The translations under genes and the position numbers were made by a program. Positions 8,435-17,200 of a DNA stretch of 38,248 nt are shown in pieces. The stretch is from Rhodoferax sp. (GTDB lineage Bacteria; Pseudomonadota; Gammaproteobacteria; Burkholderiales; Burkholderiaceae_C). The notes under the pieces were generated by a model. That model worked only from the letters and a program-made list of their open reading frames with translations, searched no databases and was not told the origin of the DNA. Where the stretch lies: the NCBI GenBank assembly GCA_030645355.1, contig JAUSNJ010000098.1, forward strand, positions 1-38,248, written 5' to 3'. Positions within the stretch are counted from its first letter, which is position 1. Each line of letters starts with the position of its first letter.

Positions 8435-9211
8435 ATGGAAATCACGACAAAAATGGCTCCGCAAGTTCTGCAGGGGCGTCTCGCTCTAGTGACTGGCGCT
8501 GGGCAAGGCAATGGCCGCGCGATCGCGCTGGGACTTGCCAAGGCGGGTGCGCAGGTTGTAGTCACAGACCTAAATCCGAGAACCGCGCTCAGTGTGGCAC
8601 AAGAAATCCGACGGGCGGGTGGTGAGGCATGGAGTTTTGCGCTCGATGTAACTTCAGCTGAGGCCTGTCAAACTCTTGCCAATGAGGTGCGAATCGCAGC
8701 AGGGCAGGTGGATCTGCTTGTCAATAATGCGGGAATCATTATTCGCGAAGGTTTGGACAGTCCAAATGTAGCTGCTAACCTTGTACGAACGATGGACGTG
8801 AATGTGATGGGGACCTTCCACCCGACACACGCTTGGTTGCCGGCCCTTCGCGCTACCAAGGGTTGCATTATTAATGTTGCCTCGATTGCATCGAGCGCCG
8901 GATTGCCTGGCATCGTCGGCTATTCCCCATCAAAAGGCGCTGTCAAGCTCATGACACAGGCAATGGCGGTGGAATTGGCAAAGGACGGTATTCGTGTCAA
9001 CGCGATTGCACCCGGAGTGATTGCGACTCCGATGACAGAAAGCACTCGAGATGCGCCTGAAAAGCTCGAAAAATTTATGATGCGCACCCCAATGGCGCGT
9101 GTGGCTCAACCCGAAGAACTTGTTGGGCCGGTTGTGTTCTTGGCTTCTGACATGGCCAGTTACGTGACGGGTGTGACCCTTGCTGTAGATGGCGGGTTCC
9201 TCGCTAGCTAA
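8435..9211 (+). CDS. Short-chain dehydrogenase/reductase
   Basis: A 258-residue classical SDR (FabG-like). The cofactor loop T20-GAGQGN-G27 has Asn where Ile is usual (GxG with N). NNAG lies near residue 94-97, and the catalytic pair is Y163/K167 (YSPSK) with an upstream Ser in NVASIASS. The acidic residue in VVVTDLNP after the second strand suggests NAD rather than NADP. GGAG at 8424-8427 precedes ATG 8435. It lies between the flavoprotein and the ABC receptor gene on the same strand. It would interconvert a ring alcohol and ketone, which would supply or use the flavoprotein's substrate (inference). Confidence 0.88.
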   Translation: MEITTKMAPQVLQGRLALVTGAGQGNGRAIALGLAKAGAQVVVTDLNPRTALSVAQEIRRAGGEAWSFALDVTSAEACQTLANEVRIAAGQVDLLVNNAGIIIREGLDSPNVAANLVRTMDVNVMGTFHPTHAWLPALRATKGCIINVASIASSAGLPGIVGYSPSKGAVKLMTQAMAVELAKDGIRVNAIAPGVIATPMTESTRDAPEKLEKFMMRTPMARVAQPEELVGPVVFLASDMASYVTGVTLAVDGGFLAS

Positions 9212-9287
9212 ACCTTTTGTATTTAATTTTCACTGTTCGCACAGCGAAATCCCCGAGCATCTTGCTCAATCAAACTAAGGAGACAAT

Positions 9288-10478
9288 ATGAAACTCAAAT
9301 CTATATTTAAAAGAACCGTTTTGGTGGCCGGTATGGTAGCTGCGGCCTTAGTCCAGGCCCAGGACATCAAGCTCGGCTTTAATGGCGACTTGTCCGCGTC
9401 GCCTTCAGCTCAAAGCGGCAAGGCCGGTGTGATTGGCATCCAGGCCGCCATCGACGATATCAACGCAGCCGGTGGTGTGCTGGGCCGCAAGCTCACCCTG
9501 GTGATCCGCGATGACCAGTCTCAGCCGCCCAAGTCAATTCAGAATATGAGTGATCTGATCGACAACGAGAAAGTCGCTGCCGTATTCGGTCCTACTAATT
9601 CAGGCAACGCTTTGGCTTGGCGCCACATCCCCAACCAAAAGAAGGTTGTGTCCATGGGCATGATCGGCTCAGGTACCGACATCACCAAGCCGATGAGTCC
9701 TGGTGTCGACAACTATATGTTCCGCGTATCTATGGTGGATCGTGAGCAGGTCTCCGGACTGGTTGCATACGCAAAGAAGAGTGGCGCCACCAAGATTGGC
9801 CTGATGGGTGAAACCACCGGCTACGGCCAAGGGGGGCTGAAGGACTTGGAGGAAATTGCAAAGATGAACGGACTGACCCCGCTTGCGGTCGAAAAGTTCG
9901 CCGTCAGCGACACGGATATGACCTCGCAGCTCAACAAAATGAAGGCCGCTGGTGTAGAGACCGTTTTGGTCTGGGCGCAGGGGACGCCGACCGGTCAACT
10001 GCTGCGCAGTATGGAGAAGCTTAACTACTTCCCAACCTTTCTGACATCATGGGCAGCAGACAACATCACCTTCTTTGATGCAGCTGGTAAAGGGTTGGCA
10101 GGCAAGCCGATTTTTATGCGCACAATGGTTTCCCCATCGACCCCAGCGCAGCAGAAGCTGTATGACCGAACAGCTGCAAAGCTGGCCGCACCCAGTGCAT
10201 TCCCCTTCGTGATCCACGGCTACGACGCCACACTTCTGATTGCTGCTGCAATTAGGCAGGCTGGTGGTACGGATGGCGCGAAGATGCGCGAAGCGCTGGA
10301 AAATCTTAGCGCACCAGTCCAGGGCGTGATGAAGACTTACGACAAGCCGTTTAACAAGATCAGCCATGAAGGCCTCACGGCAGCTGACTTGGCGTTCGTG
10401 AAGTGGAGCGATGACAAGCTGATACAACACAGCGATGCCACCGTCAAATCGTTGACCAAAGCTGACTTCAAACGCTGA
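9288..10478 (+). CDS. ABC transporter periplasmic receptor (branched-chain amino acid type)
   Basis: A 396-residue Peripla_BP_6/LivK-like receptor. The N-terminus is a Sec signal peptide: KLKSIFKR basic start, hydrophobic core VAGMVAAALV, probable cleavage after VQA before QDIKLG. The mature protein opens with the family's KLGFNGDLS strand and has ...INAAGGVLGRKL... near residue 60. AAGGAG at 9277-9282 precedes ATG 9288. It is the first of four importer genes; the permease follows 61 nt later. Receptors of this class in catabolic clusters often bind aromatic or alicyclic acids rather than amino acids. Block B enzymes suggest a cyclic carboxylate or ketone as ligand (inference). Confidence 0.92.
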   Translation: MKLKSIFKRTVLVAGMVAAALVQAQDIKLGFNGDLSASPSAQSGKAGVIGIQAAIDDINAAGGVLGRKLTLVIRDDQSQPPKSIQNMSDLIDNEKVAAVFGPTNSGNALAWRHIPNQKKVVSMGMIGSGTDITKPMSPGVDNYMFRVSMVDREQVSGLVAYAKKSGATKIGLMGETTGYGQGGLKDLEEIAKMNGLTPLAVEKFAVSDTDMTSQLNKMKAAGVETVLVWAQGTPTGQLLRSMEKLNYFPTFLTSWAADNITFFDAAGKGLAGKPIFMRTMVSPSTPAQQKLYDRTAAKLAAPSAFPFVIHGYDATLLIAAAIRQAGGTDGAKMREALENLSAPVQGVMKTYDKPFNKISHEGLTAADLAFVKWSDDKLIQHSDATVKSLTKADFKR

Positions 10479-10539
10479 ATTAATTGAAACTGAAGTGCTT
10501 GCAGGGCGCGGCTCCGCAAGCCTTCACTAAGGAATCGTG

Positions 10540-11463
10540 ATGGATATTGCAATCTTGCAGGCTTTGATGAGCGGCTTGGCCGTGGGAAGCGCTTACGCAC
10601 TGGTGGCCTTGGGCTTCAGCGTAACTTTCACAACGACCAAGACTCTGAATTTCTCGCATGGCGAGTTCGTCTCGGCCGGAGCATTCATTGGCATGAGCGT
10701 GTTGTTTTTGGCAGTGGGTAAGCCGCTTACATCTACCTCCTTCGGGGGTGTCCAGCCTGGTGCCACGGTTCAGTTGCTGGCCTTGCTTGCCGCTCTGGTC
10801 GTGATGGGCGTTCTCGGCTGGCTGCTGTTCGTGCTCGGGGTGCGGCCATTTGCAAGCCGTCCCGGCATGGCATGGGTAATGAGTACCCTAGGTTTTGGCG
10901 TCATCCTGCAAAGCGTGGGCCTTGCCATCTGGGGACCAAAGCCGGTGGTGGTGCCAAGTCCGGTGGGGGACGACGTAATCCGGATGTTCGGAATTGGAGT
11001 TCGGCCTCAAGAGTTGCTGATGCTGGCTGTTTCGATAGTGGTGATGGTGGTCTTCGATCACATCATGCGAAAAACAATGGTCGGTAAAGCCATGCGCGCG
11101 GTGGCTCAGAACCCCAGCGTGGCTAGTTTGATGGGCGTGAACGTTAACTTGATGATGATCGGGGCATTTGTTGTCAGCTCTGGTCTGGCTGGCCTATCGG
11201 GCTTCATGCTGGCCCCGATTGCACAGGCTTCCCTCTTCATGGGACTTGCGGTAGGTCTAAAAGGATTTTCCGCCGCCATGATCGGCGGCCTGAACAACGC
11301 TCGCGGCTGCGTGATTGGCGGTTTCCTGCTCGGTGTTCTGGAGTCTTTCGTCAACCTTTGGTCCGCTCAATGGCGTGAGGTAGCGATTTTTGCACTGGTG
11401 ATTCTGGTGTTGGCAATTCGTCCGAACGGCTTGTTCGGTAGCAAGATGGTGGAGAAGGTATGA
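10540..11463 (+). CDS. ABC transporter permease, LivH type
   Basis: A 307-residue inner-membrane permease of the LivH family with about eight hydrophobic spans. It shows the family's N-terminal GLAVGSAYALVALGFS segment and the NFSHGEF loop near residue 37. ATG 10540 has AAGGA at 10529-10533 (6 nt); GTG 10537 is too close. A small hairpin of uncertain value lies in the gap after the receptor gene. The stop overlaps the next start (ATGA, 4 nt), so it is translated with the permease-ATPase fusion that follows, with which it forms the transmembrane channel. Confidence 0.92.
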   Translation: MDIAILQALMSGLAVGSAYALVALGFSVTFTTTKTLNFSHGEFVSAGAFIGMSVLFLAVGKPLTSTSFGGVQPGATVQLLALLAALVVMGVLGWLLFVLGVRPFASRPGMAWVMSTLGFGVILQSVGLAIWGPKPVVVPSPVGDDVIRMFGIGVRPQELLMLAVSIVVMVVFDHIMRKTMVGKAMRAVAQNPSVASLMGVNVNLMMIGAFVVSSGLAGLSGFMLAPIAQASLFMGLAVGLKGFSAAMIGGLNNARGCVIGGFLLGVLESFVNLWSAQWREVAIFALVILVLAIRPNGLFGSKMVEKV

Positions 11464-13238
11464 AAGGGCTCAAACATCTTGGTGGTGTAGTCGGTCTTTC
11501 GCTGGTGCTTTTTGCACTGGTCGGAAGCATACAGAACGATTATTACCTGCGCATCGGCTTCATGATGAGCATTTACTATATCTGCGCGGTGGGTATGAAT
11601 GTGCTGGTGGGCTATGCCGGGCAGAAGTCCCTCGGCCAGGCTGGATTGTTTGCGGCAGGTGCCTATGCAGTGGCGTTGCTGACTACCCGCACCGACATCA
11701 GCCCATGGCTGGCGCTTGTGCTGGCGGCGTTAATCTCCGGAGTCTGCGGCGTGCTGATTGCCTTGCCGTCCCTACGTGTCAAGGGTCCTTATCTAGCCAT
11801 GGTGACGCTCGCCTTTGGCATCGTTGTCGAAAAACTGGTCTCTGAATGGACCGACGTCTTTGGTGGTGCGCAAGGTCTGTTCGGCATCCGCCCACTAACT
11901 TGGAATGACGCACCTTTTACGACGCAGCAATGGGTGTGGTTCTCGATTGGTCTCTCGGCCATCATTCACTTGCTGTTACGGAATCTGGTTCTTGGTCGCT
12001 TGGGTCGCGCGTGGCTTTCACTGCAGGCAGACGAGATTGCATCTGCCTCGGTGGGAGTGAGGGTCTACCGCGGCAAGGTCACGGCTTTCGTGGTCGCGGC
12101 GGTTACATGCGGCATTGCCGGCGCTCTGGTGGCCCAACAAAACCAATATATCAATTCCGACTTCATCAACTTTCATCTATCAATTTTTATACTTCTAATT
12201 GTTCTGTTCGGTGGAGTGGGAAATGTCTACGGTCCGTTCGTTGGCGCAGTGTTACTGACGCTGATTGATGCCGGTCTGTCTAGCTGGCCTTCGGTCCAGC
12301 ACTTCGTTTACGGCGCGCTTTTGTTGTTTGCGCTGTTCGTGATGCCCGGAGGTGTGATGGGGGTGCTAACACAGTGGTGGAATCGCCACCGTGCTTCTGT
12401 GGGAAAGCGCACGCCAAGCTCTGAAGAAGTGAAGCTGATTTTTACCAGCGAAGGCGCAGGTGACTTGTTAGATGTGCAATCTGTCTCTAAGTCCTATGGC
12501 GGAGTTAAACCGGCGCGTGATGTTTCGTTCCGCCTGCAGCGTGGGCATGTGCATGCTCTGATTGGGCCGAACGGCGCTGGAAAGAGTACGATGATCAACA
12601 TGCTGACCGGCATAGTTAGGCCAGACGAAGGGGGCATTAAGTTCGTCGGTCAAGATGTGGTGGGTCGCCAAGCCCACGCCATTTGCGGATTGGGCATGGG
12701 TCGTACCTTCCAGAACTTGCGCTTGTTCGGTGATCTGTCAGTACTGGACAACGTGATGCTGGGACGCCACTCTCGTATGCGAAACGGATTCTTCAGCACC
12801 TTGTTGTCGCTGCCGTTGGCACGTCGTGAGGAGTCTGCAGCGCGCGAGCGTTCGCTCGCTCTGCTTCAAATGCTGGGTCTGCTGCATTTGGCTGATACCC
12901 CGGCGGGTAGTTTGTCCTACGGTCTGCAGCGCCGCGTCGAACTGGCTCGCGCATTGGCCACCGACCCGCAGCTATTGCTGCTGGATGAACCGGCGGCTGG
13001 ATTGAATCCGCAAGAAACTGCAGAACTGGGGGATCTGCTTGTTCGCATCAGCCGTATGGGGTTGACCATTCTAATGGTCGAGCACCACATGGACCTCGTG
13101 ATGCGCATCTCCGACCACGTGATCGTGCTTGACTACGGTGTAAAGATCGCCGAAGGAAAACCTGCCGAGGTGCAGGCCAACGCTAAGGTCATTGAGGCCT
13201 ATCTCGGGAGCGATGCGGATGCAGCGCTCGTTAACTGA
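11460..13238 (+). CDS. Fused ABC permease-ATPase (LivM-LivG)
   Basis: One 592-residue chain joins a LivM-type permease (about residues 1-310, multiple membrane spans, VGYAGQKSLGQAG motif) to a LivG-type ATPase (about 335-592). The ATPase part has Walker A GPNGAGKS, a signature-like LSYGLQRR in place of canonical LSGGQ, Walker B LLLLDEP followed by AAGLNPQE, and the switch His in MVEHHMD. The linker near residues 305-335 is hydrophilic. There is no separate livG in this block, so the fusion supplies both functions. Such fusions are known among Liv-type systems; the homologous importer on the minus strand (29146-32420) keeps the two as separate genes. Confidence 0.93.
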   Translation: MKGLKHLGGVVGLSLVLFALVGSIQNDYYLRIGFMMSIYYICAVGMNVLVGYAGQKSLGQAGLFAAGAYAVALLTTRTDISPWLALVLAALISGVCGVLIALPSLRVKGPYLAMVTLAFGIVVEKLVSEWTDVFGGAQGLFGIRPLTWNDAPFTTQQWVWFSIGLSAIIHLLLRNLVLGRLGRAWLSLQADEIASASVGVRVYRGKVTAFVVAAVTCGIAGALVAQQNQYINSDFINFHLSIFILLIVLFGGVGNVYGPFVGAVLLTLIDAGLSSWPSVQHFVYGALLLFALFVMPGGVMGVLTQWWNRHRASVGKRTPSSEEVKLIFTSEGAGDLLDVQSVSKSYGGVKPARDVSFRLQRGHVHALIGPNGAGKSTMINMLTGIVRPDEGGIKFVGQDVVGRQAHAICGLGMGRTFQNLRLFGDLSVLDNVMLGRHSRMRNGFFSTLLSLPLARREESAARERSLALLQMLGLLHLADTPAGSLSYGLQRRVELARALATDPQLLLLDEPAAGLNPQETAELGDLLVRISRMGLTILMVEHHMDLVMRISDHVIVLDYGVKIAEGKPAEVQANAKVIEAYLGSDADAALVN

Positions 13239-13256
13239 ACATTCACCGTACCTACC

Positions 13257-13967
13257 ATGTTGAAATTGGAATCTGTTGAACTGTCTTACGGCGCCATCAA
13301 GGCGGTCAAAGGCGTCACTTTGGAAGTCAAGTCGGGCGAGGTGGTGACGATCATTGGTGCCAATGGTGCTGGTAAGAGCACCTTACTCAAGGGCATCGTC
13401 GGCCTAGAGCCGCTGGTCGGTGGGCGCATGTTGTTTGAAGGCCAGGATTGCACCCATGTGCCAGCACATAAACGTGTTGGCTTGGGGATAGCGTTGTCAC
13501 CCGAAGGTCGGGGGGTGTTTCCGGATCAAACGGTTCGTGAAAACCTGATGCTAGGTGCCTATTTGTTCCGATCGGATGTGGCGCGGGTGGAGCGGTTAAT
13601 CGCACGGGAGTTCGAGCGTTTTCCCCGCTTACTGGAACGTCAGGACCAGATGGCCGGCACTCTGTCCGGTGGAGAGCAGCAGATGCTTGCCATTTCGCGC
13701 GCCCTGATGAGTGAGCCGAAGCTGCTGCTGCTTGATGAGCCATCTTTAGGGTTGGCGCCGCTCATCATCGTTGATATCTTTCGCTCAATCCGTGCTCTTC
13801 GTGATTCAGGCCTGACCATCTTGCTTGTCGAGCAGATGGCCAATCAAGCGCTGGCCGTGGCAGATCGTGCTTATGTGCTGGAGACGGGGCACGTCACGCT
13901 AGAGGGTACGGGCGCGGAGTTACTCAAGGATCCCGCCGTGCGGGCTGCTTACTTGGGGACTCACTGA
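13257..13967 (+). CDS. ABC transporter ATPase, LivF type
   Basis: A 236-residue ATPase of the LivF family. Walker A GANGAGKS is near residue 34, the signature LSGGEQQ near 138, Walker B LLLLDEP followed by SLGLAP, and the switch region LLVEQM has Gln rather than His as is usual for LivF. It starts 18 nt after the permease-ATPase fusion. Its TGA overlaps the next ATG by one base (TGATG), tying it to the old-yellow-enzyme gene. It should pair with the LivG half of the fusion to drive uptake. Confidence 0.93.
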   Translation: MLKLESVELSYGAIKAVKGVTLEVKSGEVVTIIGANGAGKSTLLKGIVGLEPLVGGRMLFEGQDCTHVPAHKRVGLGIALSPEGRGVFPDQTVRENLMLGAYLFRSDVARVERLIAREFERFPRLLERQDQMAGTLSGGEQQMLAISRALMSEPKLLLLDEPSLGLAPLIIVDIFRSIRALRDSGLTILLVEQMANQALAVADRAYVLETGHVTLEGTGAELLKDPAVRAAYLGTH

Positions 13968-15136
13968 TGGCGCAGAATCCTGTATTGCCGCTGCTGTTCC
14001 AGCCCTTATCGCTGCGCGATTTGACTCTGAAGAATAGGGTCGTAATCGCACCCATGATGCAGCATGCGGCACCCAATGGGTTGGCTACGTCCTGGCATTT
14101 GGTTCATTTGGGTAAGTTTGCCCTTGGAGGAGCTGGCTTAGTTTTAACCGAGAGCACAGCGGTATCTCCAGTTGGACGCATCGGGAAGGACGACCTTGGC
14201 CTTTGGGCCGATGAACACGTGGAAGCGCTGCTTCCAATAGTTGAATTTGTGCACGCGAATGGTGCCGCCATCGGAGTGCAGTTGGGACATGCGGGCCGCA
14301 AGGCTGGCAGTATGCCATTATGGAATGGCGGTGGCATGCCCCTTGATCCGGCCAGCATGGCGAATGTCGACCCCAACTGGCGTCGCATCGGGCCCAGTGC
14401 AATTGCGGCGGCTCCGGGTTGGTCCGTTCCGGACGCTATGGACGAGGTTGCCATCAACCGCGTAGTCGAGGAATTCCGCGCGGCCGCATCTCGAGCAGAC
14501 CGAGCAGGTTTTGATGTTGTTGAATTGCACTTTGGGCACGGTTACTTAGTGGCCAGTTTCCTTTCTCCAGTATCCAATCACCGTCAGGATGCCTATGGAG
14601 GTAACCGTGAAGGCCGCATGCGACTAGCTTTGCAAATTGTCGCGGCCGTTCGGGAGGTGTGGCCGTCAACCAAGCCCTTATTTTGTCGTGTTTCTTCGGT
14701 CGATGGAGCTTTGGGCGGATGGAGCCTTGAAGATACTGTGGCGTTGGCTATTGAATTTAAGCGGTTCGGTGTCGATGTGGTTGACTGTTCGTCTGGAGGA
14801 CTATCCGATCAGGGCGCTGCCTTGCCTGTGGCACGCGGCTTGGGCTTTCAGGTTCCGTTTGCCCATCAGGTGCGTCTGGAGTCGGGTGTCATGACGCAAG
14901 CGGTTGGAATGATCGTCAACGCACAACAAGCCGAGGATATTTTGCGTGCTGGCAGTGCCGACCTTATCGCCGTTGGCCGTGAGGTGCTCTACGACCCCTA
15001 CTGGGTGTTGCACGCTCAGGCAGAACTTTGCCCCGATGCGACCTTTCAAGACTGGCCATTGCCGCATGGAGTCTGGCTTGCCAAGCGCCATCCAACCTTA
15101 CAGGAAGCTTTGGCCGAGGCAGGAAACCTCGATTGA
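13967..15136 (+). CDS. Old yellow enzyme family NADH:flavin oxidoreductase
   Basis: A 389-residue FMN TIM-barrel ene-reductase-like protein. It has LTLKNRVVIAPMMQ near the N-terminus, QLGHAGRK around residue 105, and the active-site pattern H188-x-x-H191-x-Y193 (LHFGHGYL) matching the YqjM-type substrate-binding His/His/Tyr set. YGGNREGRMRLAL and a C-terminal phosphate-binding VGREVLYDP segment follow. The position often held by a flavin-tuning Cys in YqjM-like enzymes (APMC) is Met here. It is translationally coupled to livF. A role in reducing a C=C bond conjugated to a carbonyl fits a block that also has a KstD-like desaturase; whether it acts forward or in reverse is open. Confidence 0.9.
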   Translation: MAQNPVLPLLFQPLSLRDLTLKNRVVIAPMMQHAAPNGLATSWHLVHLGKFALGGAGLVLTESTAVSPVGRIGKDDLGLWADEHVEALLPIVEFVHANGAAIGVQLGHAGRKAGSMPLWNGGGMPLDPASMANVDPNWRRIGPSAIAAAPGWSVPDAMDEVAINRVVEEFRAAASRADRAGFDVVELHFGHGYLVASFLSPVSNHRQDAYGGNREGRMRLALQIVAAVREVWPSTKPLFCRVSSVDGALGGWSLEDTVALAIEFKRFGVDVVDCSSGGLSDQGAALPVARGLGFQVPFAHQVRLESGVMTQAVGMIVNAQQAEDILRAGSADLIAVGREVLYDPYWVLHAQAELCPDATFQDWPLPHGVWLAKRHPTLQEALAEAGNLD

Positions 15137-15183
15137 ATGGGGGACTCTAATTAGTTAATTGGTACACGGTTAGCGCCAAAATT

Positions 15184-15202
15184 TTTGCCGCCTTACGGCA
15201 AA
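15184..15202. promoter_or_regulatory. Small hairpin before the EthD gene
   Basis: TTTGCCG (15184-15190) and CGGCAAA (15196-15202) form a 7-bp perfect stem with a 5-nt loop, in the 83-nt gap between the reductase and the EthD gene. It ends 5 nt before the AAAGGA ribosome site and has no T tract after it. It is more likely an mRNA processing or attenuation element than a terminator, and could be chance. Confidence 0.3.
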
Positions 15203-15219
15203 CATAAAAAGGATTTGAA

Positions 15220-15906
15220 ATGCAAGTGCGAATGGGATTATTGAATAAAAAGCCTGATTGGTCTCAAGATCGATTTCGAGATCATTGGCGTAATCATCAC
15301 GCTGGCTTGGCTCGGCAACTGCCGGGATTGCGCAGTTACTGTCAAAACCATGTGGTAGACAGCGAACAGCGCGGCATTGCATTCCTGAGGGGACCTGAGC
15401 AGCTTGATGGTATCTCGCAACTTGCATTCGATAGCGAGAACGCAATGCAGGAAGCATTGTTAACTGAGCATGGTCCAAAATTAATTGCTGACGAACAGTA
15501 TTTCATTGGTCGCTTACGCATCGTCACAGTAGAACCGCATGTCGTTGTTGAACCGCCTGCACCTGGCCAAGCACTAAAACGCATGTCGCTATTACGTCGT
15601 CGCCTTGACGTGTCCCCCGAGGTGTTCGCGCGCGAATGGCGGGATGTACACGGTCCCTTGGTGCGTTCACTACCGGGCATCCTAGGCTACCGGCAGAATT
15701 TGGTGACTGGGCGCCAAGTTCCTAAAGGCACTATGGTCGGATACGATGACCTGCCTATAGATGGAATTGTTGAGCTATGGTTTGCCGATACTGCGGCAAT
15801 TGACGCAGCATTTGCGTCGCCGCGGGGTCAAGAGACCATGGCGCATGCGGCCACATTCATTGGAGAGATCACAACCTTCTTGGTCGAACCCTTTGAGGTA
15901 GTCTGA
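15220..15906 (+). CDS. Tandem EthD-domain protein
   Basis: A 228-residue protein made of two EthD-type dimeric alpha/beta-barrel repeats, about residues 3-103 and 114-220. The halves begin alike (RMGLLNKKPDWS versus RMSLLRRRLDVS) and share W-R-x-x-H...LPG, so the gene is an internal duplication. AAAGGA at 15208-15213 precedes ATG 15220. EthD proteins are small partners in oxidative catabolic clusters without a firm general mechanism. Here it occupies the place that a double NIPSNAP protein has in block A, and both belong to the same barrel superfamily. Confidence 0.85.
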   Translation: MQVRMGLLNKKPDWSQDRFRDHWRNHHAGLARQLPGLRSYCQNHVVDSEQRGIAFLRGPEQLDGISQLAFDSENAMQEALLTEHGPKLIADEQYFIGRLRIVTVEPHVVVEPPAPGQALKRMSLLRRRLDVSPEVFAREWRDVHGPLVRSLPGILGYRQNLVTGRQVPKGTMVGYDDLPIDGIVELWFADTAAIDAAFASPRGQETMAHAATFIGEITTFLVEPFEVV

Positions 15907-15922
15907 ACTGTTAAATATTCCC

Positions 15923-16840
15923 ATGAAGCTCCTAAATATCGATGCGAATTCTGGACGCGTGCAGATGGCATTGTTCGTGACCATGATGGTCTGGGGAGTT
16001 AACCTGACGGCGGTAAAGGTGCTTACGGAATCACTCGATGTGCTTTTAGTCGCCCTGTTGCGCATGGTGCTGGCCACGTTTGTACTGGTGCTGCTATGGT
16101 TGCGCGCCGGATACTCTTGGCCGCGTTGGCGTGGCAATATACTTTGGTTAGGAGCTTGTAGCGCATTTTTTTTGGTATACCTACAGCAAATCATTTTTGC
16201 AGAAGGTCTTGCCAGGACTTCGGCCACTAATGCTGCTCTCATATTGTCTCTAGGACCAATGGTTTCTGTACTTCTTGAAGCAGCGGTATTTCGCAGGCAA
16301 GTCAGAATGGGACAGGCGGTAGGCGTCACACTTGCCTTGCTGGGTGTTGCTATGGTTATATTGAGCAAACTAGGGGCGCAAATCACCGTTGCGGCTTTGG
16401 GCGATTTGTTGTTCTTTGCTTCGGTTCTATCCTTCGCCAGCGGCGGGGTGATGATGCAACTGCTCGCTCGCCATGTACCGATGCTCACCATTGGGGTATT
16501 TGTGCATGCCCTTGGGGCTAGTATGCTGCTGTTGCACGCCAGTTTGGCGGTTCATTCTCCAGTCCAAGCTATTGCAGAAATGACTGGTTTTACGTGGTCC
16601 TTGGTTTTGTTTTCTGCTGTCCTTGCCACAGGCCTGGGCTCTGCTATTTGGGCTAGAGGAATTAAAGTTTTGGGAGTTGGCCAAACAGCAAGTTACTTGT
16701 CTTGGGTGCCGGTTTTTGGAGTTGCTTTCGGTGTTATCTTCATGGGCGAAGAGCTGACGACAATGCATATTATTGGCGGTATCTTTGTGCTTGTAGGAGC
16801 TACAATATCCGCTCGATCAAAGCCACATCGACCCGGATGA
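15923..16840 (+). CDS. EamA/DMT family transporter
   Basis: A 305-residue membrane protein with about ten hydrophobic spans in two EamA halves. The second half ends in the typical PVFGVAFGVIFMGEEL segment and a short basic tail. The chosen ATG 15923 lies 16 nt after the EthD stop and has no clear ribosome site; ATG 15965 is an alternative that would remove 14 polar residues. DMT-family carriers export or import small metabolites. As the last gene of block B it may export a pathway intermediate (inference). Confidence 0.88.
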   Translation: MKLLNIDANSGRVQMALFVTMMVWGVNLTAVKVLTESLDVLLVALLRMVLATFVLVLLWLRAGYSWPRWRGNILWLGACSAFFLVYLQQIIFAEGLARTSATNAALILSLGPMVSVLLEAAVFRRQVRMGQAVGVTLALLGVAMVILSKLGAQITVAALGDLLFFASVLSFASGGVMMQLLARHVPMLTIGVFVHALGASMLLLHASLAVHSPVQAIAEMTGFTWSLVLFSAVLATGLGSAIWARGIKVLGVGQTASYLSWVPVFGVAFGVIFMGEELTTMHIIGGIFVLVGATISARSKPHRPG

Positions 16841-17200
16841 AGTTGCTTAAGTTAATTCGTTGTTGTGATGCTCATTAAGTTAGAAATGCAGTTCAACTGC
16901 AAAGTGTTCATTGACCTAACTGTACGCACATTATTCATTTTTGGGATGTCTGCTGTTTTCTCAACTATCTGACGATGCTTTCAAAAATGTTGATTCGGCA
17001 TCTGCTTTTTACTGCTTGGTCATATCTTGAAGAATCCGCTGCCAAGTCAAAATTTCTGCATGATGATATGGATTCAAGGAATCACAGGGTGTGAGTTTGT
17101 AGATGAGGAAGTATTTAAAACAAATTGAATATTTGCTTTGAATAAATAAGCACGGTGTTCGTTCATATATATTTACTGACAAATTGAGGATTTCACTGGC
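16841..17200. other. AT-rich 360-nt region before the first IclR gene
   Basis: No gene seen. The stretch is markedly more AT-rich than block B. It holds the palindrome listed at 16888-16902 and, around it, AAGTTAG and CTAACT as outer inverted arms. There is no clear terminator after the transporter gene. The promoter of the IclR gene should lie in this interval, but I cannot point to convincing -35/-10 boxes. Confidence 0.5.
16888..16902. promoter_or_regulatory. Palindrome TGCAGTT-C-AACTGCA
   Basis: A perfect 7+7 bp inverted repeat around one central base, within the gap between the EamA transporter and the IclR gene. It is the right size for a dimeric HTH operator and could serve IclR autoregulation. 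No T tract follows, so it does not look like a terminator. Confidence 0.4.

Noticed and set aside
10498..10520. CTTGC...GCAAG hairpin between receptor and permease genes
   Set aside because: The stem is broken by a large bulge and has no T tract; noted but too weak to call a terminator.
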